In this document: piece after piece, positions 6,948-14,897 of the stretch
Numbering within the stretch: position 1 is the first letter of the stretch
Layout: each line of letters begins with the position of its first letter
NCBI GenBank assembly: GCA_902764235.1
Contig: CACWVH010000011.1
Location: 1 to 47,330, forward strand
DNA from: an uncultured Ruminococcus sp.
GTDB taxonomy: Bacteria; Bacillota; Clostridia; Oscillospirales; Acutalibacteraceae
Length of the DNA stretch: 47,330 bases
Direction: 5' to 3'
The notes under the pieces: generated by a model
The model's database searches: none
What the model was told of the DNA's origin: nothing
What the model saw: only the letters and a program-made list of their open reading frames with translations
Made by a program: the position numbers and the translations under genes

Positions 6948-8075
6948 TTGAAAGAAATCTATCTTGACAACAGCGCTACCACCAGAGTTTGTGAAAGCGC
7001 TGCCAAAAAAGCTCTTGAGCTTATGACAAATATATACGGCAATCCGTCCTCGCTTCATTCAAAGGGACTTGAGGCTCAGCATGAGACAGATAATGCACGA
7101 AGGATCATCGCAGATTCTCTCGGCGCAAAGCCCGGGGAGATATATTTCACCTCGGGAGGCACAGAAGCCAACAACACTGCTGTTTTCGGCGCTGCCCATG
7201 CACTGAAAAGACGGGGAAACCGTATCGTTACAACTGCGATCGAACATTCATCAGTTTTTGAAGCTATGCAGCAGCTTGAAAAGGAAGGCTTTGAGGTGGT
7301 TTATCTCAACCCCGACAGCAGCGGCTGCGTCCGTCCTGAGGATATCAGAGCTGCAATAAACAAGGATACGATCCTTGTCAGCATAATGGCGGTCAATAAC
7401 GAGCTTGGATCAATACAGCCCATACAGTCGGTTTACCGTGCAATTGCAGTAGCCGGTGCTCCTGCGCTTTTTCATGTTGACGCAGTGCAGGCCTATATGA
7501 AAATGCCGATGATACCCAAAAAGCTGGGAATTGATCTTTTATCAGTCAGCGGACATAAAATACACGCTCCGAAGGGTGTCGGCGCTCTTTATGTACGCAA
7601 GGGCGCAAGGATACTGCCGCTGCACTTCGGCGGAATGCAGGAGCAGAAGCTGCGTCCCGGCACGGAGGCTGCTCCGCTTATATGCGCAATGGGTCAGGCT
7701 GTCAGCTGTTTTGACAAAAACGAAAGCGTCAGGATCAAAGAACTGAATCTGTATTTCAGGCAAAGGCTTTCAGAAATAGAAGGAATAGTTTTTAATTCAG
7801 ATGAAAAATGTCTGCCCTATATCATAAACCTTTCACTGCCCGGGCTTCGCTCGGAAACACTTCTCCATTTTCTTGCTGAAAGGAATATTTTCGTTTCCAG
7901 CGGCTCAGCCTGTGCGAAGGGTCATAAAAGTCATGTTCTTGAGGCTATGGGATATGACGCACTGAGAGCTGATTCGGCACTGCGAATAAGCTTTTCTGAC
8001 GAAAACTCCAGTGAAGATGCAGATATTATTGTAAACAATCTTAAAATCGCTGTTTCAACTCTTGCAAGACGTTGA
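6948..8075 (+). CDS. Cysteine desulfurase, NifS/NifZ type
   Basis: Pyridoxal-phosphate enzyme that takes sulfur from cysteine and passes it on as a persulfide. The 375-residue product shows YLDNSATTRV, GGTEANN, TAIEHSSV, the PLP lysine in SVSGHKIHAPKG and the active-site Cys in SSGSACAKGH. Translation starts at TTG 6948, 7 nt after GGAGG (6936-6940). The next gene on the strand is thiI. In Bacillus subtilis a dedicated desulfurase, NifZ, is encoded next to thiI and supplies sulfur for tRNA 4-thiouridine; the same role is likely here. No iscU or sufU scaffold gene is adjacent. Confidence 0.93.
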   Translation: MKEIYLDNSATTRVCESAAKKALELMTNIYGNPSSLHSKGLEAQHETDNARRIIADSLGAKPGEIYFTSGGTEANNTAVFGAAHALKRRGNRIVTTAIEHSSVFEAMQQLEKEGFEVVYLNPDSSGCVRPEDIRAAINKDTILVSIMAVNNELGSIQPIQSVYRAIAVAGAPALFHVDAVQAYMKMPMIPKKLGIDLLSVSGHKIHAPKGVGALYVRKGARILPLHFGGMQEQKLRPGTEAAPLICAMGQAVSCFDKNESVRIKELNLYFRQRLSEIEGIVFNSDEKCLPYIINLSLPGLRSETLLHFLAERNIFVSSGSACAKGHKSHVLEAMGYDALRADSALRISFSDENSSEDADIIVNNLKIAVSTLARR

Positions 8076-8126
8076 TAAGTGTGATAGAATTAGCAATGGA
8101 TTATTTCTGAACTCTGCCTTTATTGA

Positions 8127-8247
8127 AATTTATCCCGGCTGCTGAGATTTATTAAAAATGCAGCTGAGGAGTATGAGATACCGGAGGTTCAGGAGACTTT
8201 TCAAAGCGGTATCAAAAGCCCGCAGTTAAGGATATATTATTCAGAAA
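8127..8247 (+). pseudogene. Possible gene remnant between the desulfurase and thiI
   Basis: An open stretch of about 40 codons without a good start reads LLRFIKNAAEEYEIPEVQ and later QSGIKSPQLRIYYSER, ending at TGA just before the thiI start. The composition is protein-like, with an amphipathic helix. It could be the 3' remnant of a lost gene or chance. I do not recognise the family. Confidence 0.2.
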
Positions 8248-8259
8248 GGTGATTTTTAA

Positions 8260-9429
8260 TTGAAGGAAGTTATTCTTATAAAGCTCGGTGAGATCGTGCT
8301 CAAGGGTCTGAACAGAAAAAACTTTGAGGACAGACTCATAAAAAGCATCAAATACAGACTTCATCATATCGGAGCTTTTAAAGTCAGGAATTCCCAGTCA
8401 ATAATTACAGTAACTCCTCTTGATGACAGCGCTGATATGGACGAGGCTGCCGAATGTATTTCAAAGGTTTTCGGCATTGCTGCCTTTTCCCGTGCCTGCG
8501 CTGCGGAAAAGGATATCGAAAGCATAAAGAATACTGCAAGAATCTATCTTGAGGATAAATTCGCCATGGCAGGAAGCTTCAAGGTGGAAGCAAAGCGTTC
8601 GGATAAAAAATTCCCCCTCACCTCCCCGGAGATCGCAAAGGAGGTCGGCTCTTTTCTTGCCGACAGCTATCCCGACACCGAGGTCGATGTACATAACCCT
8701 GATATGATCGTTACCGTTGAGATCAGGGATGACGCTGCTTATATTCACGCCGGAGCCGAAAAGGGCGCCGGGGGCATACCTGTGGGAACAGGCGGCAAGG
8801 CTGTTATTCTTATCTCAGGAGGCATCGACAGTCCGGTAGCTGCCTATATGATGGCTAAAAGAGGAATTGAGCTTACAGCCGTTCATTTTGCAAGCCCTCC
8901 CTATACAAGCGAGCGTGCCGAGGAAAAGGTTCGTGAGCTTCTGGAAAGAGTTTCGGCTTACAGCGGAAGAATGACTATGTATACAGTTCCTTTCACTAAG
9001 CTTCAGGAAGAGATCAGGGATAAATGCCATGAGGAATATTTCACCATTATAATGAGAAGATTTATGATGATGATCGCCGAAAGGCTTGCAGAAAAAAATG
9101 ACTGCAAGGCTCTTATCACCGGTGAAAGCCTCGGTCAGGTCGCAAGCCAGACCATCGGTGCGATTGCCTGCACAGATAATGCCTGCGGTATGCCGGTTTT
9201 CAGACCGCTTATCGGTATGGACAAGGAAGAGATAATAGAGATCTCAAGAAGGATAGATACCTTCGAGGTTTCTATACAGCCTTATGAGGACTGCTGCACG
9301 GTATTTACACCTAAGCACCCGAGAACACGTCCTGTGCTTAAAAATGTTATTGCAGAGGAAAACAAGATCGTCTTTGTTCCTCTTATAAACGAAGCTGTTG
9401 AGAACGTTAAAATCACAGAGATACAGTAA
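8260..9429 (+). CDS. thiI: tRNA 4-thiouridine synthetase ThiI
   Basis: ATP-dependent sulfurtransferase that thiolates U8 in tRNA. The 389-residue protein has an N-terminal ferredoxin-like/THUMP region (about 1-165) and a PP-loop ATPase domain with LISGGIDSPVAAYMM (about 185-200), followed by GESLGQVASQT. The rhodanese domain of the E. coli enzyme is absent, as in Bacillus, and this explains the neighbouring dedicated desulfurase. The start is TTG 8260 after AGAAAGGTG. The gap from the desulfurase gene is 184 nt, so it may have its own promoter. Confidence 0.94.
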   Translation: MKEVILIKLGEIVLKGLNRKNFEDRLIKSIKYRLHHIGAFKVRNSQSIITVTPLDDSADMDEAAECISKVFGIAAFSRACAAEKDIESIKNTARIYLEDKFAMAGSFKVEAKRSDKKFPLTSPEIAKEVGSFLADSYPDTEVDVHNPDMIVTVEIRDDAAYIHAGAEKGAGGIPVGTGGKAVILISGGIDSPVAAYMMAKRGIELTAVHFASPPYTSERAEEKVRELLERVSAYSGRMTMYTVPFTKLQEEIRDKCHEEYFTIIMRRFMMMIAERLAEKNDCKALITGESLGQVASQTIGAIACTDNACGMPVFRPLIGMDKEEIIEISRRIDTFEVSIQPYEDCCTVFTPKHPRTRPVLKNVIAEENKIVFVPLINEAVENVKITEIQ

Positions 9430-9447
9430 TAAGGAGTGACTATATCA

Positions 9448-12075
9448 ATGAATTCCGAATTGTACTTTCCGAGAAACGGAAAATCCTTTTCCAGAACCTC
9501 GGAGCTTGATTTTGAAGATACTGTCAAGCTTCTCGGCGAGATCGATATCAATATCATTTATAAAACTGAGATCAGCCTGACAAAGGAAAGCTTTACTGAC
9601 GCCCTTGAGGAAAGCTCGGGCGGAAGCGACAAGATCCATCTTATCGCCGTTGCTGATGCATTCAGCAATCCTGATGAAAGTAATGTTGAGGAGCTTCTGG
9701 ATGATCTCGGAGTTACCGGCAAGATCAAAAAGCTTGAGGTTCCTGTAATTGACCTTGATGCTATTCTTGAAGGCAAAAGAAAGAATGACAAGATCACTCC
9801 CCTGATGCCTGCTCTGAAGGTCGATGACAGCGAAGCCAACGACAGCAGCTCTGATGATGATACAGTTGATATCTCTTCATCAACAAAAACAGCTGAGGCT
9901 GAGCAGAAGCTTATCACTGCTTATTCGGTGGAATACAACAATATCCTTGTCGTATTTCTCCCTGAGGAGGAAACTGCCGGAGAAAACTTCAATACCATTC
10001 TTTACAGCACAGCCAAAAGACTTCTCAAGCCTAAAAACAAGCCTAAGCTCTGGAAAAGATTCTTACCCTGCTCCGGTGATTCTCCGTTTGATGTCATCAG
10101 GAAGATTGTGCTTCTGCTTGCGATTTGTACATTTATCGTTTCCTCCTGTATGCTTGTCAATCTTCTTGTCATAAGACCGGCTGTCAATGACAATCAGAAC
10201 AATCAGATCAGAAATATGCTTGTTGTTGATGAGGACGAATATGACGAAACAGGTAAAAAGATAGTCAAAAAACCCACCGATGGTTCTGAAGGCTCTCTCG
10301 TTGATTTCAGCAAGCTTCTCAAGGAAAACGAGGATACAGTCGGCTGGATTAAGGTTCCTGATACAAAGATCGACTATGTTGTTTGTCAGGCACCTAAGGA
10401 TAAGGATCACGAGTATTATCTTTACAGAGATTTCTACAAAAACTATGATGTATACGGCACCATATTCATGGATTACAGAAGCTCCCTCGATTCAAGAAAT
10501 ATGATCCTTCACGGTCATAATATGAGAGACGGAAGAATGTTCGGTACTCTGAAATATTATGAGGATTATGACTTCTATCTAAAGCACCCGACCTTTACCT
10601 TCAACACGATCTATGAAAAGAGCGAATGGAAGATCATTTCCATCCTCAAAACAAATACACTTGAAAGCCAGGGTGAATTCTTCAATTACCTCAGAGGTGA
10701 TTTTGACAACGATTATGATTTCCTCAACTTCATCTATCAGATCCGTGAAAGATCAATAATTGATACACCCGTTACCGCAAATGAAAATGATACGCTTGTC
10801 ACACTTTCTACCTGTACATACGATTTTTCCGAATTCAGATTTGTTGTAGTTGCAAGAAAGGTTCGTGACGGTGAAAGCACAAAGGTAGATGTTTCAAAGG
10901 CTAATCCGAATCCGGATACTCTTTATCCGGATGTATGGTATCGTACATACGGCGGATCAAAGCCTGATGTTACTACCTTCCAGGAAGCATACAACAATAA
11001 AAAGATCTCATGGTATGACGGCAAGAAAAAAGGCTGGTCTGAAAAGGATGACGAAAAGCTTTTTGAAGAGCTTAAGGAAGGCAAGCAGAAAGCCATTGAT
11101 GAAATCAATAATTTCATAGCTAAAAACAAATACGGCGAGAAGGAAACAAAACAGATCGAAAAGCTGGTTGAGGACTATTCAAAGCTTATTGAGGATGCAA
11201 AGAGCAGAACTGAGATCAATGATATCTATGATAAAGCTATCGAGGATATCAGAAAGATCAAAACTCAGGATGCACTGAATTCTGAGGCAGAGGAAAGCAA
11301 CAAGGAAGTAAGCGAACGTGAGCTTGCTGATAAAAAGTCTTCCGCCAAGACCCAGCTTCATAATTCAGTGGCAGGAAACAGCTACCGTACAAATGAATCC
11401 CTGCAGATTAATGATCTCTTTGATGAATATAACGAAAAAATAGATAATGCAAAATCTATTGATGAAGTCGAAAAGATCAAAAAAGAAGGTATTAATAAGC
11501 TGAAAAAGATCAAAACTGACGATCAGCTCAATAAGGAAGAATCCTCTGAAAAGGCTAAGCAGGCTTCAAAGGAGGCTTCTGACGCAAAGAAGAAGGCCGC
11601 TGAGGCTTCTAAGGCTGCTGAGGCAAGCCGCAAGGCCGCCGAAGCCTCCAGAGCTGCAGAAGCAAGCCGCAAGGCCGCCGAAGCCTCCAGAGCTGCAGAA
11701 GCAAGCCGCAAGGCTGAAGAGGCATCAAAGGCAGCTGCCGAAGCACAGCTCTCATCCTACAAGAGCAGCTCTATAAACAAAATTACCGGTTATGTAGATC
11801 TGAGCAACTACAAATCTGCTCAGCAAAGCGAGATCAATTCCATTATCAACAAATATTCAGGTTATATCAATTCTTCTTCAAGCAATACTGAGATAAACAG
11901 CTACGTTTCATCAGCAATGAACGAGATCAATAATGTCAAAACAGCAGCTCAGATAGACAGCGAAACGACCCCCTCCTCTGAGCCTGTTTCAGAAGAACCA
12001 TCCATTGAAGAACCGATTCCGGAAACTCCGGGCGGTGAGGATCCTGTCGGAGAGGATACTGAGCTTGAGGAATAA
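9448..12075 (+). CDS. Giant class B sortase with a cytosolic MoCF-like domain and a repeat stalk
   Basis: An 875-residue type II membrane protein. Residues 1-200 are an acidic cytosolic domain resembling a degenerate molybdopterin-binding (MogA/CinA-N) fold. A membrane helix follows at about 220-243. The sortase B domain (about 285-475) has all catalytic residues: His357 in LHGHNM, Cys456 in LSTCTY and Arg464 in FRFVVVAR. The C-terminus carries three related modules of about 66 residues (547-612, 631-696, 774-838), each ending in a KIKT-type motif. An Ala/Glu/Lys/Arg coiled coil lies between modules 2 and 3 (about 700-768), and the tail is acidic and Pro-rich. ATG 9448 is used because AAGGAG (9431-9436) lies 11 nt before it; the in-frame GTG at 9436 overlaps that site. 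It lies 18 nt after thiI. Typical class B sortases are about 250 residues. Confidence 0.88.
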   Translation: MNSELYFPRNGKSFSRTSELDFEDTVKLLGEIDINIIYKTEISLTKESFTDALEESSGGSDKIHLIAVADAFSNPDESNVEELLDDLGVTGKIKKLEVPVIDLDAILEGKRKNDKITPLMPALKVDDSEANDSSSDDDTVDISSSTKTAEAEQKLITAYSVEYNNILVVFLPEEETAGENFNTILYSTAKRLLKPKNKPKLWKRFLPCSGDSPFDVIRKIVLLLAICTFIVSSCMLVNLLVIRPAVNDNQNNQIRNMLVVDEDEYDETGKKIVKKPTDGSEGSLVDFSKLLKENEDTVGWIKVPDTKIDYVVCQAPKDKDHEYYLYRDFYKNYDVYGTIFMDYRSSLDSRNMILHGHNMRDGRMFGTLKYYEDYDFYLKHPTFTFNTIYEKSEWKIISILKTNTLESQGEFFNYLRGDFDNDYDFLNFIYQIRERSIIDTPVTANENDTLVTLSTCTYDFSEFRFVVVARKVRDGESTKVDVSKANPNPDTLYPDVWYRTYGGSKPDVTTFQEAYNNKKISWYDGKKKGWSEKDDEKLFEELKEGKQKAIDEINNFIAKNKYGEKETKQIEKLVEDYSKLIEDAKSRTEINDIYDKAIEDIRKIKTQDALNSEAEESNKEVSERELADKKSSAKTQLHNSVAGNSYRTNESLQINDLFDEYNEKIDNAKSIDEVEKIKKEGINKLKKIKTDDQLNKEESSEKAKQASKEASDAKKKAAEASKAAEASRKAAEASRAAEASRKAAEASRAAEASRKAEEASKAAAEAQLSSYKSSSINKITGYVDLSNYKSAQQSEINSIINKYSGYINSSSSNTEINSYVSSAMNEINNVKTAAQIDSETTPSSEPVSEEPSIEEPIPETPGGEDPVGEDTELEE
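11623..11713 (+). repeat. Perfect 39-bp tandem repeat within the sortase gene
   Basis: Two identical 39-bp copies (11623-11661, 11662-11700) and the first 13 bp of a third encode 13-residue units ASRKAAEASRAAE. Identity at synonymous positions points to recent duplication. The number of copies would set the coiled-coil length. Confidence 0.9.
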
Positions 12076-12088
12076 GCTGAATAAAAAT

Positions 12089-12120
12089 AAAGGGATGCTC
12101 TTTTACGGGCGTCCCTTTAA
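12089..12120 (+). terminator. Terminator-like hairpin after the sortase gene
   Basis: AAAGGGATGC pairs with GCGTCCCTTT (one G-T pair), loop of about 10 nt, followed by AATAATACTTTT. A second small palindrome, TTTTCCGGC/GCCGGAAAA, sits at about 12126-12149, just before the next gene. Confidence 0.5.
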
Positions 12121-12165
12121 TAATACTTTTCCGGCACAGTGCCGGAAAAATAACGGAGTATAATA

Positions 12166-12792
12166 ATGAATTATGAGTTAATATTTTATCGTTCGGGTAA
12201 AACCGGTGAGATACAGCTTCTTACCGAGGATATGCTCGGTAAAATCAATTTTCAGATATCCGGTGCCAGCGCCTGCGCAGACAAAAATGAGTTGTCGGAA
12301 ACGATTGCCCGTTCCCTGAAAAGATCAAGGCTGATCGTTATCGCAGGAAGAGATGACGGTTCAAAGGATAATGTCAGAGCTTTGATTACAAAAATATTAA
12401 AGCCTAAAGCACAGAAGTCTGAAAACAATATTATCGGAATCGGGGAAAAGCTATATTATCTGAAAAGCGGAAAGCAGATGATACTGATACTCCCCGATCA
12501 GCCTGAGCTGATTGAAAAATCTGCTGATGAGATCTGCAAGACTGTTGCCGGAGAATTCTCTCAGTCATACAAGGCTGAAAAAAAGCCTGATATTGAGCTT
12601 ATCGGCTCAAAGCTTTCAGAAAAGCTCGAAGCCCCCAGCAGGATAAAGGTCATGCCATACGGCTCCAATGCCGAAAAAACCAATGAGAAAAAACTCAGGC
12701 TGCTTAAAATCGTAATGATATCACTTCTGTCTCTCGGTATTCTCGAGTTTGCAGCTGCTGTCATTCTCTTTTTTACAGGCAATATTCTGTAA
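12166..12792 (+). CDS. C-terminally membrane-anchored protein with a degenerate MoCF-like domain
   Basis: A 208-residue protein of unknown function. Residues 1-150 follow the order of a CinA-N/MogA-type domain: GKINFQISGASACADKNELS, then RSRLIVIAGRDDGSKDN where CinA has the TGGLGPTxDD motif, then QMILILPDQPELIEKSADEI where CinA has LLPGPPSEM. The phosphate/pterin-binding motif is not conserved. A single membrane helix is at about 182-204. The upstream sortase has the same order of elements in its cytosolic part, so the two may have arisen by duplication. The gap to the sortase gene is 90 nt with a hairpin between. The start ATG follows GGAG. This is an inference from visual alignment only. 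Confidence 0.55.
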   Translation: MNYELIFYRSGKTGEIQLLTEDMLGKINFQISGASACADKNELSETIARSLKRSRLIVIAGRDDGSKDNVRALITKILKPKAQKSENNIIGIGEKLYYLKSGKQMILILPDQPELIEKSADEICKTVAGEFSQSYKAEKKPDIELIGSKLSEKLEAPSRIKVMPYGSNAEKTNEKKLRLLKIVMISLLSLGILEFAAAVILFFTGNIL

Positions 12793-12803
12793 GGTATGAA
12801 AAA

Positions 12804-12836
12804 AACGGGACGTCCGGTAATTGCGGATGTCCCGTT
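12804..12836. terminator. Bidirectional terminator between convergent genes
   Basis: AACGGGACgTCCG pairs with CGGAtGTCCCGTT (13 bp, one G-T pair) around a 7-nt loop. The plus strand has CTTATTTTATT after it and the minus strand has a T-run from the A-tract at 12799-12805. Confidence 0.8.
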
Positions 12837-12845
12837 CTTATTTTA

Positions 12846-13253
12846 TTATTCTGCTTCATAGGGATATATCTCAATATCCTCCTTTTTGACAACAAACATT
12901 ACAGAATCATATGCATTCAGTCCGCTGCCCTTTATCTCAAAGCACTCTATCCAGTCGGGCGCAAAGCTTACAACAATTCCTCCATGCTCTGCAACCCATA
13001 TAATGCCCTTGAATACAACATTATTATCGATATCTATATCGGTATATACCGGAGTTTCGATACCATTCGGGATCACTCTCATATCCTGAGCTGTCAGCTC
13101 AGGCAGGACAAGCTCACAGCCGTACTTTTTTCCGATCTCCGGAATAATATCTCTCGCCATCCAGCAGCCTGTAAATGCACCGATCTTCGTTTTTCCCTTG
13201 ACCATCAATTTACCATTCAGTTCCTTGGTGATCTCTTCAACAAGTATAGTCAT
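12846..13253 (-). CDS. Conserved-looking soluble protein of unknown function
   Basis: A 135-residue acidic protein I do not recognise. It has no signal peptide or membrane helix. The N-terminus (VEEITKELNGKLMVKGKTKI) is helix then strand; the rest alternates strands and loops (IIWVAEHGGIVVSFAPDWIE), suggesting a compact alpha/beta fold. The ribosome-binding site is a perfect AGGAGGT 6 nt before the ATG, so it is expected to be well translated. It stands alone on its strand between a terminator and the zinc-ribbon gene's terminator. Confidence 0.7.
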   Translation of the reverse strand: MTILVEEITKELNGKLMVKGKTKIGAFTGCWMARDIIPEIGKKYGCELVLPELTAQDMRVIPNGIETPVYTDIDIDNNVVFKGIIWVAEHGGIVVSFAPDWIECFEIKGSGLNAYDSVMFVVKKEDIEIYPYEAE

Positions 13254-13370
13254 ATGTTACCTCCTAAGGTAAATACAAAAGCTCAGTTTCAAGTATCCTC
13301 TCTTCTCTGAGATGCACAGTCAGAAACGGCTTTTTCTCAAACAGCAACTATGTAAATAACATTTTATCCG

Positions 13371-13402
13371 AAAAAGAGCGTTTCGGTTTCCCGAAACGCT
13401 CT
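13371..13402 (-). terminator. Rho-independent terminator of the zinc-ribbon gene
   Basis: On the minus strand AGAGCGTTTCGG pairs with CCGAAACGCTCT (12 bp perfect, 4-nt loop), followed by TTTTT. It lies 22 nt after the stop codon of the zinc-ribbon gene. Confidence 0.88.
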
Positions 13403-13424
13403 GATCTGCGAATTATCCGGAATA

Positions 13425-13706
13425 TTATTCCTGCTCCTCTTTCATCTTTGCGAAGCACTCGCTGCAATAAACAGGGCGATCCTCGCGCGGCTTGAAGGGA
13501 ACTCTTGCTTCCTTACCGCATGAAGCGCAGACAGCTGTAAACATTTCACGCTCGGGGCGCTGTGCATTCTTTCTTGCATTGCGGCAAGCCTTGCATCTCT
13601 GCGGCTCGTTTTCAAAGCCCTTTTCAGCGTAAAACTCCTGTTCACCTGCTGTGAAAACGAATTCCTGTCCGCATTCCTTGCAAACTAAAGTCTTATCCTC
13701 GTACAT
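13425..13706 (-). CDS. Two-domain zinc-ribbon protein
   Basis: A 93-residue protein with two zinc-binding modules. The first (about 8-45) has CKECG and CKACR CxxC knuckles around EQEFYAEKGFENEPQRC, the arrangement of the small zf-trcl-type domain. The second (about 58-88) has CASCG and CSEC with the segment VPFKPREDRPVYC. Such proteins are common single genes in Clostridia and are thought to bind nucleic acid or act in translation, but their function is not established. It starts after GAGGT and ends at a strong terminator, so it may be monocistronic. Confidence 0.82.
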   Translation of the reverse strand: MYEDKTLVCKECGQEFVFTAGEQEFYAEKGFENEPQRCKACRNARKNAQRPEREMFTAVCASCGKEARVPFKPREDRPVYCSECFAKMKEEQE

Positions 13707-13814
13707 TGTTTTTACCTCGCTTTGGTATTAATAATTTCGCCCTCGGACGGAATTGCACCGTCACCTTTGATTATTTTCAACGCTCTCCTGAAATAAGCTA
13801 CCCGGGCATATAAA

Positions 13815-14402
13815 TTATTTCATTGATCTGAGTTTGCGGCGTACTCTCTGCATAGCGTTATCACACGCTTTCCTGGACTTGCCAACCTGCGCTGATATCT
13901 CTTCATAGCTCTTATCCTCAAGATACAGTGAAAGCACATTTCTCTCCAGCTCTGTCAGCTCGTTTTCGATCACCTTCATAATATCTCTCAGTGCCTCTCC
14001 GGCTGCAAGAGCATTCTCAGGCTCTGTAATTGCCGCAGACGGTGTATCAGTCTGCTCATAAAGCGGAAGCGCAGTATTGCTTATCAGGTTTCCTGAGCTG
14101 TTTGCCGATCTGACAGCAGACACCATACGATTACGTATGCAAACGCTTGCATACGTCCGAAAAGTTGCTCCTGCGGACTCATCAAAGCCGGTCACCGCAT
14201 TATTCAGACCGATAAGTCCTTCCTGAAAAAGATCGTCAGCTTCAACCCCGTGTCCCTTCAGATCCTCAGCTTTATTTTTCATTACAAAAATAAAGCGTAC
14301 AGACAGAGCCGTGAATGCATCCTGAAGCCCGTCCCTGCAAAGGCGAACAAGCTTTTCATCGCTGATATCCTTATATTTTTCAGGGTATTCAAAATCCCGC
14401 AT
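13815..14402 (-). CDS. RNA polymerase sigma factor, SigH (Spo0H)-like
   Basis: A 195-residue sigma-70 family factor. Region 2 is clear (DDLFQEGLIGLNNAVTGFDE, then FRTYASVCIRNRMVSAVR), as is region 4 (LTELERNVLSLYLEDKSYEE and VGKSRKACDNAMQRVRRKL). The last motif matches the SigH pattern in which a Ser/Asp-Asn-Ala helix replaces the one seen in SigA. SigH drives early sporulation and competence genes in Bacillus. The ATG follows GAGGTG. A good promoter lies at 14434-14462. An ECF factor is excluded by the region 2 sequence; another group 3 factor is possible. Confidence 0.8.
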   Translation of the reverse strand: MRDFEYPEKYKDISDEKLVRLCRDGLQDAFTALSVRFIFVMKNKAEDLKGHGVEADDLFQEGLIGLNNAVTGFDESAGATFRTYASVCIRNRMVSAVRSANSSGNLISNTALPLYEQTDTPSAAITEPENALAAGEALRDIMKVIENELTELERNVLSLYLEDKSYEEISAQVGKSRKACDNAMQRVRRKLRSMK

Positions 14403-14433
14403 TGATACACCTCACATCAATCTGTACTTTATT

Positions 14434-14462
14434 AGCATACAACATTTTTTTTGATTAGTCAA
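14434..14462 (-). promoter_or_regulatory. Sigma-A-like promoter for the SigH-like gene
   Basis: On the minus strand: TTGACT (14457-14462), 17-nt spacer, TATGCT (14434-14439). The leader is about 25-30 nt. Confidence 0.6.
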
Positions 14463-14716
14463 TGTTATTTTTATGGAAAAAGTATAAAATACCAAATTTT
14501 GGAACAATGCTCTAAAATAAACAATTATATTTGTTCACTTTTACAACAATAATAACCTTTTTTTGAATTATAATAATATTTCACAAGTGTTGTAATAAAC
14601 AGCTCTGACTTCCCGACTGAATAATCTGCGTTTATTTCTCTGTCTGTTTATCAGGGGTTTTGTCTTTTTATTCTTCCAGGCATGATAAACATAGTTTTTC
14701 CTATTACAAGTGAACA

Positions 14717-14742
14717 GACCCACAGGATTCAACCTGTGGGTC
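14717..14742 (-). terminator. Hairpin ending the amylase-peptide transcript
   Basis: A perfect 10-bp stem with a 6-nt loop lies about 20 nt after the peptide gene's stop codon. The trailing minus-strand sequence TGTTCACTTGT is only moderately T-rich. Confidence 0.5.
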
Positions 14743-14760
14743 CGCCTTGCGATATTCTGA

Positions 14761-14877
14761 TCAGTTAAAGGGCATTATTTCTGTTTCGTCATCGTCACTA
14801 TCCGGACTTGTTGTGATTACATCCTCTCCTGTGAAGATCAGAAGTTCAAGCTTTGCCTCTTCATAACTCTGTTTCAT
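14761..14877 (-). CDS. Small acidic peptide gene directly after the amylase
   Basis: A 38-codon reading frame starting at ATG 14877, with AAAGGAACG as ribosome-binding site 7-8 nt upstream. It begins 20 nt after the amylase stop on the same strand. The peptide starts MKQSYEEAKLELLIFTG, continues EDVITTSPDSDDDE and ends MPFN. The layout is an amphipathic helical front, a hinge DVITTS and an acidic tail. It has no Cys and no signal peptide. Small peptides with a similar D-V-I-T-T-S hinge are, to my recollection, frequent in Ruminococcus genomes, often near secreted proteins, but I know no function. The good start site and operon position favour a real gene. Confidence 0.62.
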   Translation of the reverse strand: MKQSYEEAKLELLIFTGEDVITTSPDSDDDETEIMPFN

Positions 14878-14897
14878 ATTATCGTTCCTTTCTTTTT

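Larger units (their letters stand above)
14403..14760. other. AT-rich stretch between the SigH-like gene and the amylase transcript
   Basis: The left part holds the promoter at 14434-14462. The right part has a 10-bp perfect stem GACCCACAGG/CCTGTGGGTC (14717-14726 with 14733-14742), probably the terminator of the amylase-peptide transcript although it lacks a strong T-run. Nothing else was recognised. Confidence 0.5.
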
